Source: Erysipelotrichaceae bacterium UBA6182
GTDB lineage: Bacteria > Bacillota_I > Bacilli_A > Erysipelotrichales > Erysipelotrichaceae
DNA length: 35,751 nt
Assembly (NCBI GenBank): GCA_002422065.1
Contig: DITO01000109.1
Location: 1-35,751, forward strand
Reading direction: 5' to 3'
The position numbers and the translations under genes were made by a program. The notes under the pieces were generated by a model. The model saw only the letters and a list, made by a program, of their open reading frames with translations. It was not told the origin of the DNA and searched no databases. Shown here piece after piece: positions 8,766 through 16,960 of this stretch. Each line of letters begins with the position of its first letter. Position 1 is the stretch's first letter.

Positions 8766-9502
8766 ACTTTAAGGTACTATCATTAGCAAGTGGATCTAAA
8801 GGTAATTCACTTGTGATACAAACCGAAAGCACTACAATCATGATTGATTGTGGTGGGCCTAAACGGTATCTCATCCAATCACTTAATCAACATGGCATTC
8901 AAGTTAAAGATATTGACGCATGTTTTATTACTCACCAACATAGTGATCACATGCTACAGATCAAGACATTTTCATCATGTCCAATCTATGCAATTGATCC
9001 TATAGCTTTTGTTAACACAAACTTAATTCAACCCCTAGAAAGAGTGGATGTCAATGAATGTGTTGTAGTTCCTTTTAAACTTTCACATGACATTCCTAAC
9101 GTGGGATATATCATTTATACTCGAAACTGTAAGATTGTCTGTGTTACAGACACAGGTTACTTACGACTTGAAGATATTGCTTTATTAAGTAACGCAGACT
9201 TTTATTACTTTGAGAGTAATTATGAACCTGCTATGTTATTATCCTCATCTAGACCTCACATGGTTAAAATGAGAACTATTTCAGATAGTGGACATCTATC
9301 CAATGATGATTCAGCACGATACTTAAAATCTATGATTGGACCTAGAACTCAAGAAGTTATGCTTGCACATATATCAGAAGAATCTAACACATTCTCTTTA
9401 GCCATCATCGCACATGCAAAAGCATGGTTAGAAGAATATCCAAGTATCAAGTTATCATGCGCTCGCCAATTTGAAGTGAGCCTTGGGGGAAATTATGATT
9501 AA
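8744..9502 (+). CDS. walJ: MBL-fold hydrolase WalJ (YycJ)
   Basis: This is a metallo-beta-lactamase-fold protein of about 250 aa. It begins VLSLASGSKGNSLVIQ, the usual WalJ opening (SGSxGN), and has the metal motif FITHQHSDH, then TDTGY, YFESNYE and SGHLSNDDSA, and finally LAHISEESNT. The family is linked to the WalRK wall regulon and has been proposed to act as a nucleic-acid exonuclease; the substrate is not certain. Two starts are possible, ATG 8744 and ATG 8759, and neither has a clear ribosome site. The second removes MFVIT and fits family N-termini better. Either way it overlaps the upstream stop at 8763-8765, suggesting coupling. Confidence 0.9.
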   Translation: MFVITMLDFKVLSLASGSKGNSLVIQTESTTIMIDCGGPKRYLIQSLNQHGIQVKDIDACFITHQHSDHMLQIKTFSSCPIYAIDPIAFVNTNLIQPLERVDVNECVVVPFKLSHDIPNVGYIIYTRNCKIVCVTDTGYLRLEDIALLSNADFYYFESNYEPAMLLSSSRPHMVKMRTISDSGHLSNDDSARYLKSMIGPRTQEVMLAHISEESNTFSLAIIAHAKAWLEEYPSIKLSCARQFEVSLGGNYD

Positions 9503-9953
9503 GATAATATGTGTAGGATCTATTAAAGAGAAGTTTACACAATCAATACTTGATGAGTATATTAAAAGACTAAGAACCCCATATCAGTTATCAATTATTG
9601 AACTGAAAGAATCTAAACATAAAAATCATCCAACCATGATGGTGGATGATGAAAGTGAAATGATTCTTAAACAGATATCAACCAACGATTATGTCGTTGC
9701 CTTAGATATTCAAGGGAAAAATGGATCAACTCAAGATTTTCATGAGATTATCAAGACTTCGTTTAGTACCTCAAAGAATTGTGTTTTCATTATTGGTGGT
9801 TCACATGGATATAATGAACAAGTGAGAAAACGTGCTAATGAGCGTTTCTCATTATCGAGAATGACATTTCCTCATCAACTAGTGAGAGTATTACTCATTG
9901 AACAAATCTATCGCTCATACACCTTATACCAGCATATTCCTTATGATAAATGA
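9495..9953 (+). CDS. rlmH: 23S rRNA pseudouridine-1915 N3-methyltransferase RlmH
   Basis: This 152-aa SPOUT-family methyltransferase begins MIKIICVGSIKEKF and has YxxRL followed by ELKES, VVALDIQGKNGST, the cofactor-binding FIIGGSHGYNEQV and the conserved end SRMTFPHQLVRVLLIEQIYRSY with a terminal PYDK (usually PYHK). It methylates pseudouridine in helix 69 of 23S rRNA on assembled 70S ribosomes. The start chosen is ATG 9495, with GGGGGAAA just upstream and an 8-nt overlap with walJ. A GTG or TTG earlier would only add residues not found in the family. The 3' end overlaps the convergent gene by 13 nt. Confidence 0.95.
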   Translation: MIKIICVGSIKEKFTQSILDEYIKRLRTPYQLSIIELKESKHKNHPTMMVDDESEMILKQISTNDYVVALDIQGKNGSTQDFHEIIKTSFSTSKNCVFIIGGSHGYNEQVRKRANERFSLSRMTFPHQLVRVLLIEQIYRSYTLYQHIPYDK

Positions 9954-10339
9954 GGATCTTCTGGTTTTTTCTTTTTCTTAGATAAGAATAAAATGACTTC
10001 AACTACGATGGCAAAAATGACTGACAGAAACATAATGACAAATGCAGACATTAATGCTGAGACGTGAAGGAAGGCTTCATTAGGAATAGCAAGATTACTA
10101 AGTAAGACATAAAAACCTACAATATAACCCAGGAAATAAATGACTAAGCCAACTCCTTTATTGAAGTAGGAGAAACCTAGTGTTAATACACCATGAATAA
10201 CACCAAGAAGAACAAATGAATATAGTATTGGCCATTCAAAAGGACGTTGTGTGAGTGTGAAAACTCCAAAACTCATCAATGCTATGGTACTTGCTAAAAT
10301 GAGCAAGCCAAGAAAAATTGAATATTTTCGTAAGGACAT
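9941..10339 (-). CDS. Small four-helix membrane protein, unrecognised
   Basis: This 132-aa protein has four clear hydrophobic helices (YSIFLGLLILASTIALMSFG, ILYSFVLLGVIHGVLTLGF, GLVIYFLGYIVGFYVLLS and a long FVIMFLSVIFAIVVEVILFL) and a basic tail KKKKKPEDP. I do not recognise a family. Two in-frame starts exist. ATG at 10345 lies only 2 nt from AAAGGAGG, while ATG at 10339 lies 8 nt away, so 10339 is preferred. It converges on rlmH with a 13-nt overlap and no terminator between them. It faces away from ptsH, and the cre box at 10399 could serve either gene. Confidence 0.75.
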   Translation of the reverse strand: MSLRKYSIFLGLLILASTIALMSFGVFTLTQRPFEWPILYSFVLLGVIHGVLTLGFSYFNKGVGLVIYFLGYIVGFYVLLSNLAIPNEAFLHVSALMSAFVIMFLSVIFAIVVEVILFLSKKKKKPEDPHLS

Positions 10340-10398
10340 ATACATGGCCTCCTTTTATTTAGTATAACATATCATAATTAACTTAGTTTTGAAACAAT

Positions 10399-10412
10399 TG
10401 AAATCGGTTTCA
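10399..10412 (+). promoter_or_regulatory. cre-like operator upstream of ptsH
   Basis: TGAAATCGGTTTCA fits the CcpA consensus WTGNAANCGNWNNCW at every fixed position when the preceding T is included. It is the core of a larger palindrome, TTGAAATCGGTTTCAA. A wider inverted repeat (TTTGAAAC 10388-10395, GTTTCAAA 10407-10414) overlaps it. Its centre lies about 60 bp before the predicted ptsH start site, upstream of the -35. Confidence 0.6.
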
Positions 10413-10429
10413 AAGGGAATAATAGTTTC

Positions 10430-10458
10430 TTGTAATATGTGAAAAAATCGAGTAAAAT
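10430..10458 (+). promoter_or_regulatory. Sigma-A-type promoter of ptsH
   Basis: TTGTAA (10430-10435) and TAAAAT (10453-10458) are separated by 17 bp, giving a start near 10465 and a very short leader before the GGAGG at 10472. Confidence 0.65.
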
Positions 10459-10483
10459 GAAGTTACAAGTCGGAGGTAGAGAC

Positions 10484-10750
10484 ATGAAAGAAGCCGTAGT
10501 ACTCGTAGTAGATCCTGTAGGGTTACACGCTAGACCAGCAACAGTCGCAGTCAATGCAGCTAGTAAGTTTAAATGTGAAGTTAAAGTTGCCTTTAAGGGT
10601 CGCTCAGTAAACATGAAATCGATCATGGGAGTAATGTCATTAGGCATTCCTACTCAATCAGAAATCACAATCACATGCGATGGAGACGATGAAGAACATG
10701 CACTCGCTACTATCGTCGATGTTTTACGCACACAAAACGTCATCCAATAA
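10484..10750 (+). CDS. ptsH: Phosphocarrier protein HPr
   Basis: This is an 88-aa HPr. PVGLHARPAT places the phosphorylatable histidine at residue 15, and VNMKSIMGVMSLG places serine at residue 46, the site used by HPr kinase. P-His15 HPr carries phosphate from enzyme I to sugar PTS permeases. P-Ser46 HPr is the co-repressor of CcpA in Bacillota, so this gene implies classical carbon catabolite control, in line with the cre boxes in the window. The start is ATG 10484 after CGGAGG (10471-10476); upstream in-frame starts lack a ribosome site. It is monocistronic, with its own promoter and terminator, and no ptsI follows. Confidence 0.97.
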   Translation: MKEAVVLVVDPVGLHARPATVAVNAASKFKCEVKVAFKGRSVNMKSIMGVMSLGIPTQSEITITCDGDDEEHALATIVDVLRTQNVIQ

Positions 10751-10763
10751 GCGAGTAAAAATT

Positions 10764-10788
10764 GAAGATGTCTCATCTTCTTTTTTTT
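10764..10788 (+). terminator. Rho-independent terminator after ptsH
   Basis: GAAGATG (10764-10770) pairs with CATCTTC (10774-10780) around a TCT loop, followed by eight T. Confidence 0.88.
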
Positions 10789-10810
10789 CAAAATAAAGGC
10801 GGAACACTGT

Positions 10811-12502
10811 ATGAACAATCGTTATGAAGCATGGAAAACACATGCTGTTTTAGATTCTTATACTAAACAGCAACTCCTTAATCTTTCGCCTCAAGAGATT
10901 GAGGATTGTTTTGGTGCTGAAGTAGAATTTGGCACTGCAGGGATGAGAGGTCTATTAGGACCAGGACCTAATCGATTAAACTTAGTAACTATAAGAAAAG
11001 CAACAGTAGGCTTTATTTCCTACATTAAGAAAATTCAAGAGACTAACTCAACACTACAAGGTGTTGCTATTGCATATGATAATCGCTATATGTCTCGTGA
11101 ATTTGCTTATGAAGCAGCTGCAACATTAGCTTCTTATGGAATTACATCCTATGTTTATCAATCCTTAAGAAGCACTCCACAACTTTCTTTTACGGTTCGT
11201 GAACTAAAATGTGCAGGAGGGATTATGATTACAGCTTCTCATAATCCTAAAGAATATAATGGCTTTAAAGTATATGATAAAACAGGTTGCCAACTTGTTC
11301 CTCATGATATTGATGAAGTTATTAAAGCCATTAGTAATATCCAAGATGAATTAGCAATCGTTGTAGCAGACCACCACCATTTAAGTCCATTAATTCGTGA
11401 AGTTGATCCATGTATTGACAAACTCTACCAAAAGAAAGTCATGGATATAGCACTTCGTCCAGAAGTTAATAAAGATATAAAGATCGTATTTACCTCTGTT
11501 CATGGTGCAGGTTTTCCTATTGTGCCAGATGTTTTAACAGCAAGTGGATACAATGTCGTTAATGTAGAAGACCAAATCATATATGATTCAGCATTCTCTA
11601 ATACAAAGTCTCCAAACCCTGAAGAAGCCATCGCTTATGAGCGAGCCATTGAAGTAGGGAAAGAAATTGATGCAGATGTCTTGTTATGTACAGATCCAGA
11701 TGCAGATCGCATGGGGGTTGTTGTTAAACATAACAATGAATATAAGCTCATTAGTGGTAATCAAACTGGAGCTATTATTATTGAATATTTATTAAGTACA
11801 TTGAAAGAAAAACATCTTCTAAAAGAAAGAAGTGTTATCTTTAACACTATTGTTACTTCAGACTTACCAGAAAAAGTAGCAACCCATTATGGGGTTGAAG
11901 TTGAAAAGACTTTAACTGGATTTAAGTTCATTGGAGAAAAGATTGAAGAATACTCAATTACTAAAGAAAAGAACTTCGTGTTAGGATTTGAGGAAAGTTA
12001 TGGATATCTGATCGAGCCTTTTGTACGTGATAAAGATGCAGTACAAGCATGTCTTCTATTATGTGAAGCAGCAGCATACTATGCTACTCAAAACAAAACT
12101 CTACTAGATATCCTAGAGATTCTTTATGCTAGACATGGTTACTATCATGATACTCAAACATCATTGACTCTTAAAGGGATTGAAGGAAGTGCTAAGATTA
12201 AAGCTATTCTTCAAGGGCTACGGGATAATCCATTAACACATATTGGACCACTAAAAGTTCTAAAACAACAAGACTATCAATCACTCACTGAAAATATCAA
12301 TGGTCATATTACACCACTCACAGGGTTTGTGAGTAGTGATGTTCTAAAATATGAATTAGAACAAGGCTCATGGGTTGCAGTTAGACCATCAGGGACTGAA
12401 CCTAAATGTAAGTTCTATTATTGTGTCAAAGGTGAGAATAAAGACCACGCAGAGAAATTATTTAATGAATTACAAGTTAGCATGGCAGCATTTGTGTCAT
12501 AA
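10811..12502 (+). CDS. pgcA: Phosphoglucomutase / phosphomannomutase (alpha-D-phosphohexomutase)
   Basis: This 563-aa alpha-D-phosphohexomutase interconverts Glc-1-P and Glc-6-P. All four family segments are visible: FGTAGMRG near the N-terminus, the active-site serine in TASHNPKEYNGFKVY (about residue 143), the Mg-binding loop DPDADRMG (about 295) and the sugar-binding EESYGY; the phosphate-binding RPSGTEPK is near the C-terminus. Length and the long PgcA-type arrangement match Bacillus PgcA and related 2/3-type enzymes. It would link glycogen or maltodextrin phosphorolysis by the downstream GlgP to glycolysis. AAAGGCGG serves as the ribosome site. A terminator follows, so it is transcribed apart from glgB, with no strong promoter visible after the ptsH terminator. 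Confidence 0.92.
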   Translation: MNNRYEAWKTHAVLDSYTKQQLLNLSPQEIEDCFGAEVEFGTAGMRGLLGPGPNRLNLVTIRKATVGFISYIKKIQETNSTLQGVAIAYDNRYMSREFAYEAAATLASYGITSYVYQSLRSTPQLSFTVRELKCAGGIMITASHNPKEYNGFKVYDKTGCQLVPHDIDEVIKAISNIQDELAIVVADHHHLSPLIREVDPCIDKLYQKKVMDIALRPEVNKDIKIVFTSVHGAGFPIVPDVLTASGYNVVNVEDQIIYDSAFSNTKSPNPEEAIAYERAIEVGKEIDADVLLCTDPDADRMGVVVKHNNEYKLISGNQTGAIIIEYLLSTLKEKHLLKERSVIFNTIVTSDLPEKVATHYGVEVEKTLTGFKFIGEKIEEYSITKEKNFVLGFEESYGYLIEPFVRDKDAVQACLLLCEAAAYYATQNKTLLDILEILYARHGYYHDTQTSLTLKGIEGSAKIKAILQGLRDNPLTHIGPLKVLKQQDYQSLTENINGHITPLTGFVSSDVLKYELEQGSWVAVRPSGTEPKCKFYYCVKGENKDHAEKLFNELQVSMAAFVS

Positions 12503-12526
12503 CACAAGGTTTTTCCTTGTGTTTTT
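12502..12526 (+). terminator. Rho-independent terminator after pgcA
   Basis: ACACAAGG (12502-12509) pairs with CCTTGTGT (12515-12522) around five T, followed by a T tract. The stem begins on the last base of the pgcA stop codon. Confidence 0.85.
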
Positions 12527-12550
12527 ATTATACAAACCAGGAGGTTATTT

Positions 12551-14383
12551 ATGAATAAAAGTACAGTACTCGACAGTTTTTTTTCAGGGCATTGTTTAGA
12601 TGCTCATAAAGTATTTGGTGCGCATTTTGCTTACGAGGGGATAAGTGGGGTACGTTTTACAATTTATGCTCCAAGTGCACGTGCTGTGCAAATTTTAGGT
12701 GATTTCAATTATTGGAATGGTGAACATCATTATTGCGAAAAAGTTGATGAACGTGGAGTATGGTCTGTATTCATTCCTAATGTTATGGAATGGGACATCT
12801 ATAAGATAAATATACAAACCATCTATGGGCATTGGATTGAGAAATCTGATCCTTATGCATTTCATAGTGAAATGCGTCCTAAATGGGGAAATCTTGTGGT
12901 TAACCTAAAGGACTTTGCATGGGGTGATATCACTTGGATGCATCGAAGAGAAAAGAATTTCAATCGACCTCTTAATATTTACGAAATACATCTTGGTTCT
13001 TGGCGAAGAAAATATGGCTATGAATGGATGAATTATGAAGAAATAGCAAATGATCTCATTCCTTACCTCAAACATGGTGGATACACCCATGTAGAGATCA
13101 TGCCTCTTAATGAACATCCTTTTGATGGATCTTGGGGTTATCAAGCTACAGGATACTTTGCGGCAACTTCTCGATATGGATCACCTAAACAACTTATGGC
13201 TCTTATTAATGAACTCCATCTCAATGATATTGGCGTTATCATGGACTTTGTCCCTGCACACTTTGTAAGGGATGGCTTTGGTTTGATACAGTTTGATGGA
13301 ACACCACTTTACGAATATCCTAAACCTGAAGATGCATATTCCCAATGGGGAACTATGATGTTTGATGTATGGAAAGACGATGTTCGTAGTTTCTTATTAT
13401 CTGCAGTTTCTTTCTGGTTAGAAACCTACCATATTGATGGTATTCGCTTTGATGCAGTTGCAAATCTTTTGTTTTGGGAAGGGAATAGACAAAAAGGAAC
13501 TAATGAAGGAGCATTAACCTTCGTTCGTCGAATGAATTATTTACTTGGAGAGCGTTATCCTCATGTGATGCTTATTGCGGAAGATTCAACAGACTTTAGT
13601 GGTGTTACTACACCAACCTTATACCAAGGTTTAGGGTTTGATTACAAATGGGATTTAGGTTGGATGAATGATACTTTGAAATACTATAGTATTGATCCTA
13701 TCTACAGAAAATTTCATCATCATCAATTAACCTTCTCGATGGCTTATTTCTATTCAGAACGCTTCTTACTTCCTTTATCTCATGATGAAGTTGTTCATGG
13801 TAAAGGAACAATCATTAGTAAAATGTGGGGATCTTACGAACAGAAATTTGCTCAAGTGAAGAACTTATATGGCTATATGATGGCTCATCCAGGAAAGAAA
13901 TTAAATTTCATGGGTAATGAATTAGCTCACTTCAGAGAGTGGGATGAGAATAAAGAACTTGATTGGCATTTACTCCAATATTCAAGACATTACTCATTCA
14001 ATCGATACTTTAATGACTTAAACAAAGTATTAAGTCATCATTCTTGTTTATCACGCTATGATTATGAACCTAGAGGATTTAGATGGATTGATGCAGATAA
14101 TACTGAGCAATCAATCTATTCATTCATACGAGAAGATGAAGCAAGTGCTATGCTGATTGTTTTGAACATGACTCCAGAAAGTTATGAACACTTTGATTTA
14201 GGAGTGCCTTATCAAGGGGTTTACACAGAAATCATTAACTCTGAAAAAGACATCTATGATGGTTGTAATCAATGTAATTTCGCTCCTGTTACTAGTTATG
14301 AATACGCTGTACATCATCAACCATACTCGATTAATATTCGAGTGGCTCCCTTTGCAGTCATTTACTTTGAGTTCAAGAAATAG
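12551..14383 (+). CDS. glgB: 1,4-alpha-glucan branching enzyme
   Basis: This is a 610-aa GH13_9 branching enzyme. The N-terminal CBM48 domain (GVRFTIYAPSARAVQILGDFNYW, about 30-120) precedes the catalytic barrel with MDFVPAHF, nucleophile Asp301 in GIRFDAVANLL, acid/base Glu344 in IAEDST and Asp412 in LPLSHDEVVHGK. A C-terminal beta domain follows. It cuts alpha-1,4 chains and reattaches them as alpha-1,6 branches. The long N1 extension of some GlgB is absent. AGGAGG precedes ATG 12551. No glycogen synthase or ADP-glucose pyrophosphorylase gene is nearby, so here it may remodel imported or phosphorylase-made glucan, or the synthase may be elsewhere. Confidence 0.95.
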   Translation: MNKSTVLDSFFSGHCLDAHKVFGAHFAYEGISGVRFTIYAPSARAVQILGDFNYWNGEHHYCEKVDERGVWSVFIPNVMEWDIYKINIQTIYGHWIEKSDPYAFHSEMRPKWGNLVVNLKDFAWGDITWMHRREKNFNRPLNIYEIHLGSWRRKYGYEWMNYEEIANDLIPYLKHGGYTHVEIMPLNEHPFDGSWGYQATGYFAATSRYGSPKQLMALINELHLNDIGVIMDFVPAHFVRDGFGLIQFDGTPLYEYPKPEDAYSQWGTMMFDVWKDDVRSFLLSAVSFWLETYHIDGIRFDAVANLLFWEGNRQKGTNEGALTFVRRMNYLLGERYPHVMLIAEDSTDFSGVTTPTLYQGLGFDYKWDLGWMNDTLKYYSIDPIYRKFHHHQLTFSMAYFYSERFLLPLSHDEVVHGKGTIISKMWGSYEQKFAQVKNLYGYMMAHPGKKLNFMGNELAHFREWDENKELDWHLLQYSRHYSFNRYFNDLNKVLSHHSCLSRYDYEPRGFRWIDADNTEQSIYSFIREDEASAMLIVLNMTPESYEHFDLGVPYQGVYTEIINSEKDIYDGCNQCNFAPVTSYEYAVHHQPYSINIRVAPFAVIYFEFKK

Positions 14384-14391
14384 GTTTTTAT

Positions 14392-14420
14392 TTGTATCAC
14401 ACTCGATTATTTGATATGAT
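14392..14420 (+). promoter_or_regulatory. Candidate promoter of glgP
   Basis: TTGTAT (14392-14397) and TATGAT (14415-14420) are 17 bp apart, placed in the 61-bp gap between glgB and glgP and followed by a GAGGAGG ribosome site. No terminator separates glgB from glgP, so read-through is also expected. Confidence 0.55.
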
Positions 14421-14444
14421 AGCAAAGGTTTAGAGGAGGAAATT

Positions 14445-16844
14445 ATGTTTCAAAACAAAACCGATTTCAAAAGAGACTATACAAAGCGTATTGAAGAAAA
14501 GTACGGACGCTCTGTAGAACAGTCTCACGCAACTGAACGTTACATCATCCTAGGGGATATGGTACGTGATTACGCATCCATTCATTGGAAAGGTAATAAA
14601 GAAGAAATAGCATCTCACAATCAAAAACAAATGTATTATTTTTCAATGGAATTTCTCATTGGAAGATTAATGACGAATAACTTACAAAACCTAGGTATTT
14701 ATAATACCGTTAAGAACGGACTAGATGATTTAGGAATTGATCTTCATGAATTAGAACTACTCGAATCAGATGCAGGTCTTGGTAATGGTGGCTTAGGTCG
14801 TCTTGCAGCATGTTTCTTAGATTCTTTAGCTTCTATGGCTTTACCAGGTCATGGAGTATGCTTACGTTATGAATACGGTCTTTTCAAACAACTTATTGTG
14901 AATGGTGCTCAAGTTGAAGTGCCTGACCAATGGATGAAACTTGGAAACGTATGGGAAATTCGTAAACCTAAACATGCCGTTGATGTGAAGTTTTGGGGTC
15001 GTGTTGAAATGCGTAAAGATGATAAAGGTCGTGTGATCTTTGATCAAGTCGATGCTGAACATGTACGCGCTGTTCCTTATGATATGCCTGTGGTTGGTAA
15101 AGATACACAAACAACGAATACACTTCGTTTATGGGGTGCAGAAGCAAGTGATATTTTACCTAAAAACAAAGATTTCCGTATCTACATTAATGAAGTTAAT
15201 GAAATCACACAAAACGTATATCCAGATGATTCTACAGAGCATGGACGTTTCTTACGTCTAAAACAACAATACTTCTTCGTCTCTGCAGGATTGCAATCCA
15301 TGATTAAAGCACATCTTCGTGTGTATCCAGATCTTTCCAATTTCCATGAGAAGATTTCGATACAAATGAACGATACCCATCCTATATTAGTCATTCCTGA
15401 ACTGATGAGAATCCTAATGGACCAGTATGAGTTCACATGGGAAGAAGCATGGGCAATTACAACTAAAACAGTAGCTTATACAAATCACACTGTACTTGCG
15501 GAAGCTCTTGAAAAATGGCCAGTACATTTTGTTCAACAACTTCTACCACGCATTTACATGATTATTGAAGAGATTAACAACCGATTTATTCAAGAATTAA
15601 GAGTGTTACGTCCTAATAATGAAGGTTTAGTTTATCAACTAGCTATCATTAAAGATGGACAAATCCACATGGCTCATTTAGGAGTAGTCTCTGCTTTCTC
15701 AGTCAATGGTGTAGCACGTCTTCATACAGAAATTCTTAAGAATGATGTTATGAAAGAATTCTATGAAGTCTATCCTTCAAAATTCAACAATAAAACTAAT
15801 GGTATTACACACCGTCGTTGGTTAACATACACCAATCCACAACTTCATGAGTTGATTACAGATCTTATTGGAGACAAATACGTTTATGAACCAAGTGAAC
15901 TTGAAAAGCTACTTCCTTATGCTAAGAAAGCTGCAGTTCAAAAGAAATTCCTTCAAGTTAAACAAGAACGTAAGGATATCTTAGCAACTAAACTGAGAGA
16001 ATGGACAGGGGTTGACGTTGATCCTACATCAATCTTTGATGTTCAAGCAAAACGTCTTCATGCCTACAAACGCCAACTACTTAATGTGTTAAACATCATG
16101 AGTTTAGTGTTTGAAATTGATCAAAATCCTGAATTCACCATGCACCCACGTACATATATCTTTGCGGCTAAAGCAGCTCCTGGATATTACTTTGCGAAGA
16201 AAGTCATCCGACTTATTCATGCGGTTGCAGAAAAGGTCAATAACAACCCTAAATACAATCGTTTCTTTAAAGTCGTCTTTATTCCTAACTACAACGTATC
16301 CGTGGCTGAATACTTAATGAATGGAGCTGATGTGTCAGAGCAAATCTCTACAGCAGGTAAGGAAGCTTCTGGAACAGGGAATATGAAATTCATGATGAAT
16401 GGAGCACTCACTCTAGGAACACTGGATGGGGCTAACGTTGAAATCGATGAATTAGTAGGACGTGATTATACAGTCATCTTTGGACTCACCGTTGACGAAG
16501 TTAATGCACTTAAGAAATCAGGCTATAATGCATTTGAAGAAGTAAATAAACAACCAATACTTAAAAAAGTCATGGATAGTTTACTTGGTAATACTTGGAG
16601 TGATAAAGCGGATGAATTCAGAGCTATTTATGATGAAGTCATGTATCGTAATGATGAATACTTCCTTGCGGCTGACTTTGAAGCATACCGTTTAGCACAA
16701 ATCGAAGTTGAGAAACGCTATCTTGATAAGAAATATTGGGCTGAGATGTGCTTAGTCAATATTGCGAAGAGTGGATTCTTCTCCTCAGATCGTACGATTG
16801 CACAGTATGCCAAAGAAATATGGAATATTAAACCGATTCATTAG
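14445..16844 (+). CDS. glgP: Glycogen/maltodextrin phosphorylase
   Basis: This is a 799-aa GT35 phosphorylase, which releases Glc-1-P from alpha-1,4-glucan ends with phosphate. Visible hallmarks are YYFSMEFLIGR, the glycine-rich DAGLGNGGLGRLAACFLDSLA, NDTHPxLxIPELMR, the TNHTVLAEALEKWP segment, and the PLP site EASGTGNMKFMMNGALTLGTLDGANVE with the pyridoxal lysine at about 646. The length is normal for bacterial enzymes without regulatory extensions. Together with glgB, pulA and pgcA it makes a complete glucan-to-Glc-6-P route in the cytoplasm. It has its own candidate promoter and a strong terminator. Confidence 0.97.
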   Translation: MFQNKTDFKRDYTKRIEEKYGRSVEQSHATERYIILGDMVRDYASIHWKGNKEEIASHNQKQMYYFSMEFLIGRLMTNNLQNLGIYNTVKNGLDDLGIDLHELELLESDAGLGNGGLGRLAACFLDSLASMALPGHGVCLRYEYGLFKQLIVNGAQVEVPDQWMKLGNVWEIRKPKHAVDVKFWGRVEMRKDDKGRVIFDQVDAEHVRAVPYDMPVVGKDTQTTNTLRLWGAEASDILPKNKDFRIYINEVNEITQNVYPDDSTEHGRFLRLKQQYFFVSAGLQSMIKAHLRVYPDLSNFHEKISIQMNDTHPILVIPELMRILMDQYEFTWEEAWAITTKTVAYTNHTVLAEALEKWPVHFVQQLLPRIYMIIEEINNRFIQELRVLRPNNEGLVYQLAIIKDGQIHMAHLGVVSAFSVNGVARLHTEILKNDVMKEFYEVYPSKFNNKTNGITHRRWLTYTNPQLHELITDLIGDKYVYEPSELEKLLPYAKKAAVQKKFLQVKQERKDILATKLREWTGVDVDPTSIFDVQAKRLHAYKRQLLNVLNIMSLVFEIDQNPEFTMHPRTYIFAAKAAPGYYFAKKVIRLIHAVAEKVNNNPKYNRFFKVVFIPNYNVSVAEYLMNGADVSEQISTAGKEASGTGNMKFMMNGALTLGTLDGANVEIDELVGRDYTVIFGLTVDEVNALKKSGYNAFEEVNKQPILKKVMDSLLGNTWSDKADEFRAIYDEVMYRNDEYFLAADFEAYRLAQIEVEKRYLDKKYWAEMCLVNIAKSGFFSSDRTIAQYAKEIWNIKPIH

Positions 16845-16850
16845 TGAATA

Positions 16851-16880
16851 AACTTGTCTAGTCTTAGACAAGTTTTTTTA
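16851..16880 (+). terminator. Rho-independent terminator after glgP
   Basis: AACTTGTCTA (16851-16860) and TAGACAAGTT (16865-16874) form a perfect 10-bp stem with a GTCT loop and a T run. Confidence 0.92.
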
Positions 16881-16905
16881 TCTTTTCACATCATTTCTAT
16901 GTGTC

Positions 16906-16935
16906 TTGCACCCCAAAAAAAACGTGTTTTATGAT
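16906..16935 (+). promoter_or_regulatory. Candidate promoter of pulA
   Basis: TTGCAC (16906-16911) and TATGAT (16930-16935) are spaced by 18 bp, directly after the glgP terminator. A second overlapping TATGAT at 16935 could be used instead. Confidence 0.45.
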
Positions 16936-16960
16936 ATGATTATCATCGCAGGTGAAAATT

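Noticed and set aside
14456..14469. Minus-strand TGAAATCGGTTTTG in the first codons of glgP, similar to the ptsH cre box
   Set aside because: It misses two fixed positions of the cre consensus and codes for the normal N-terminus; too weak to call as an operator.
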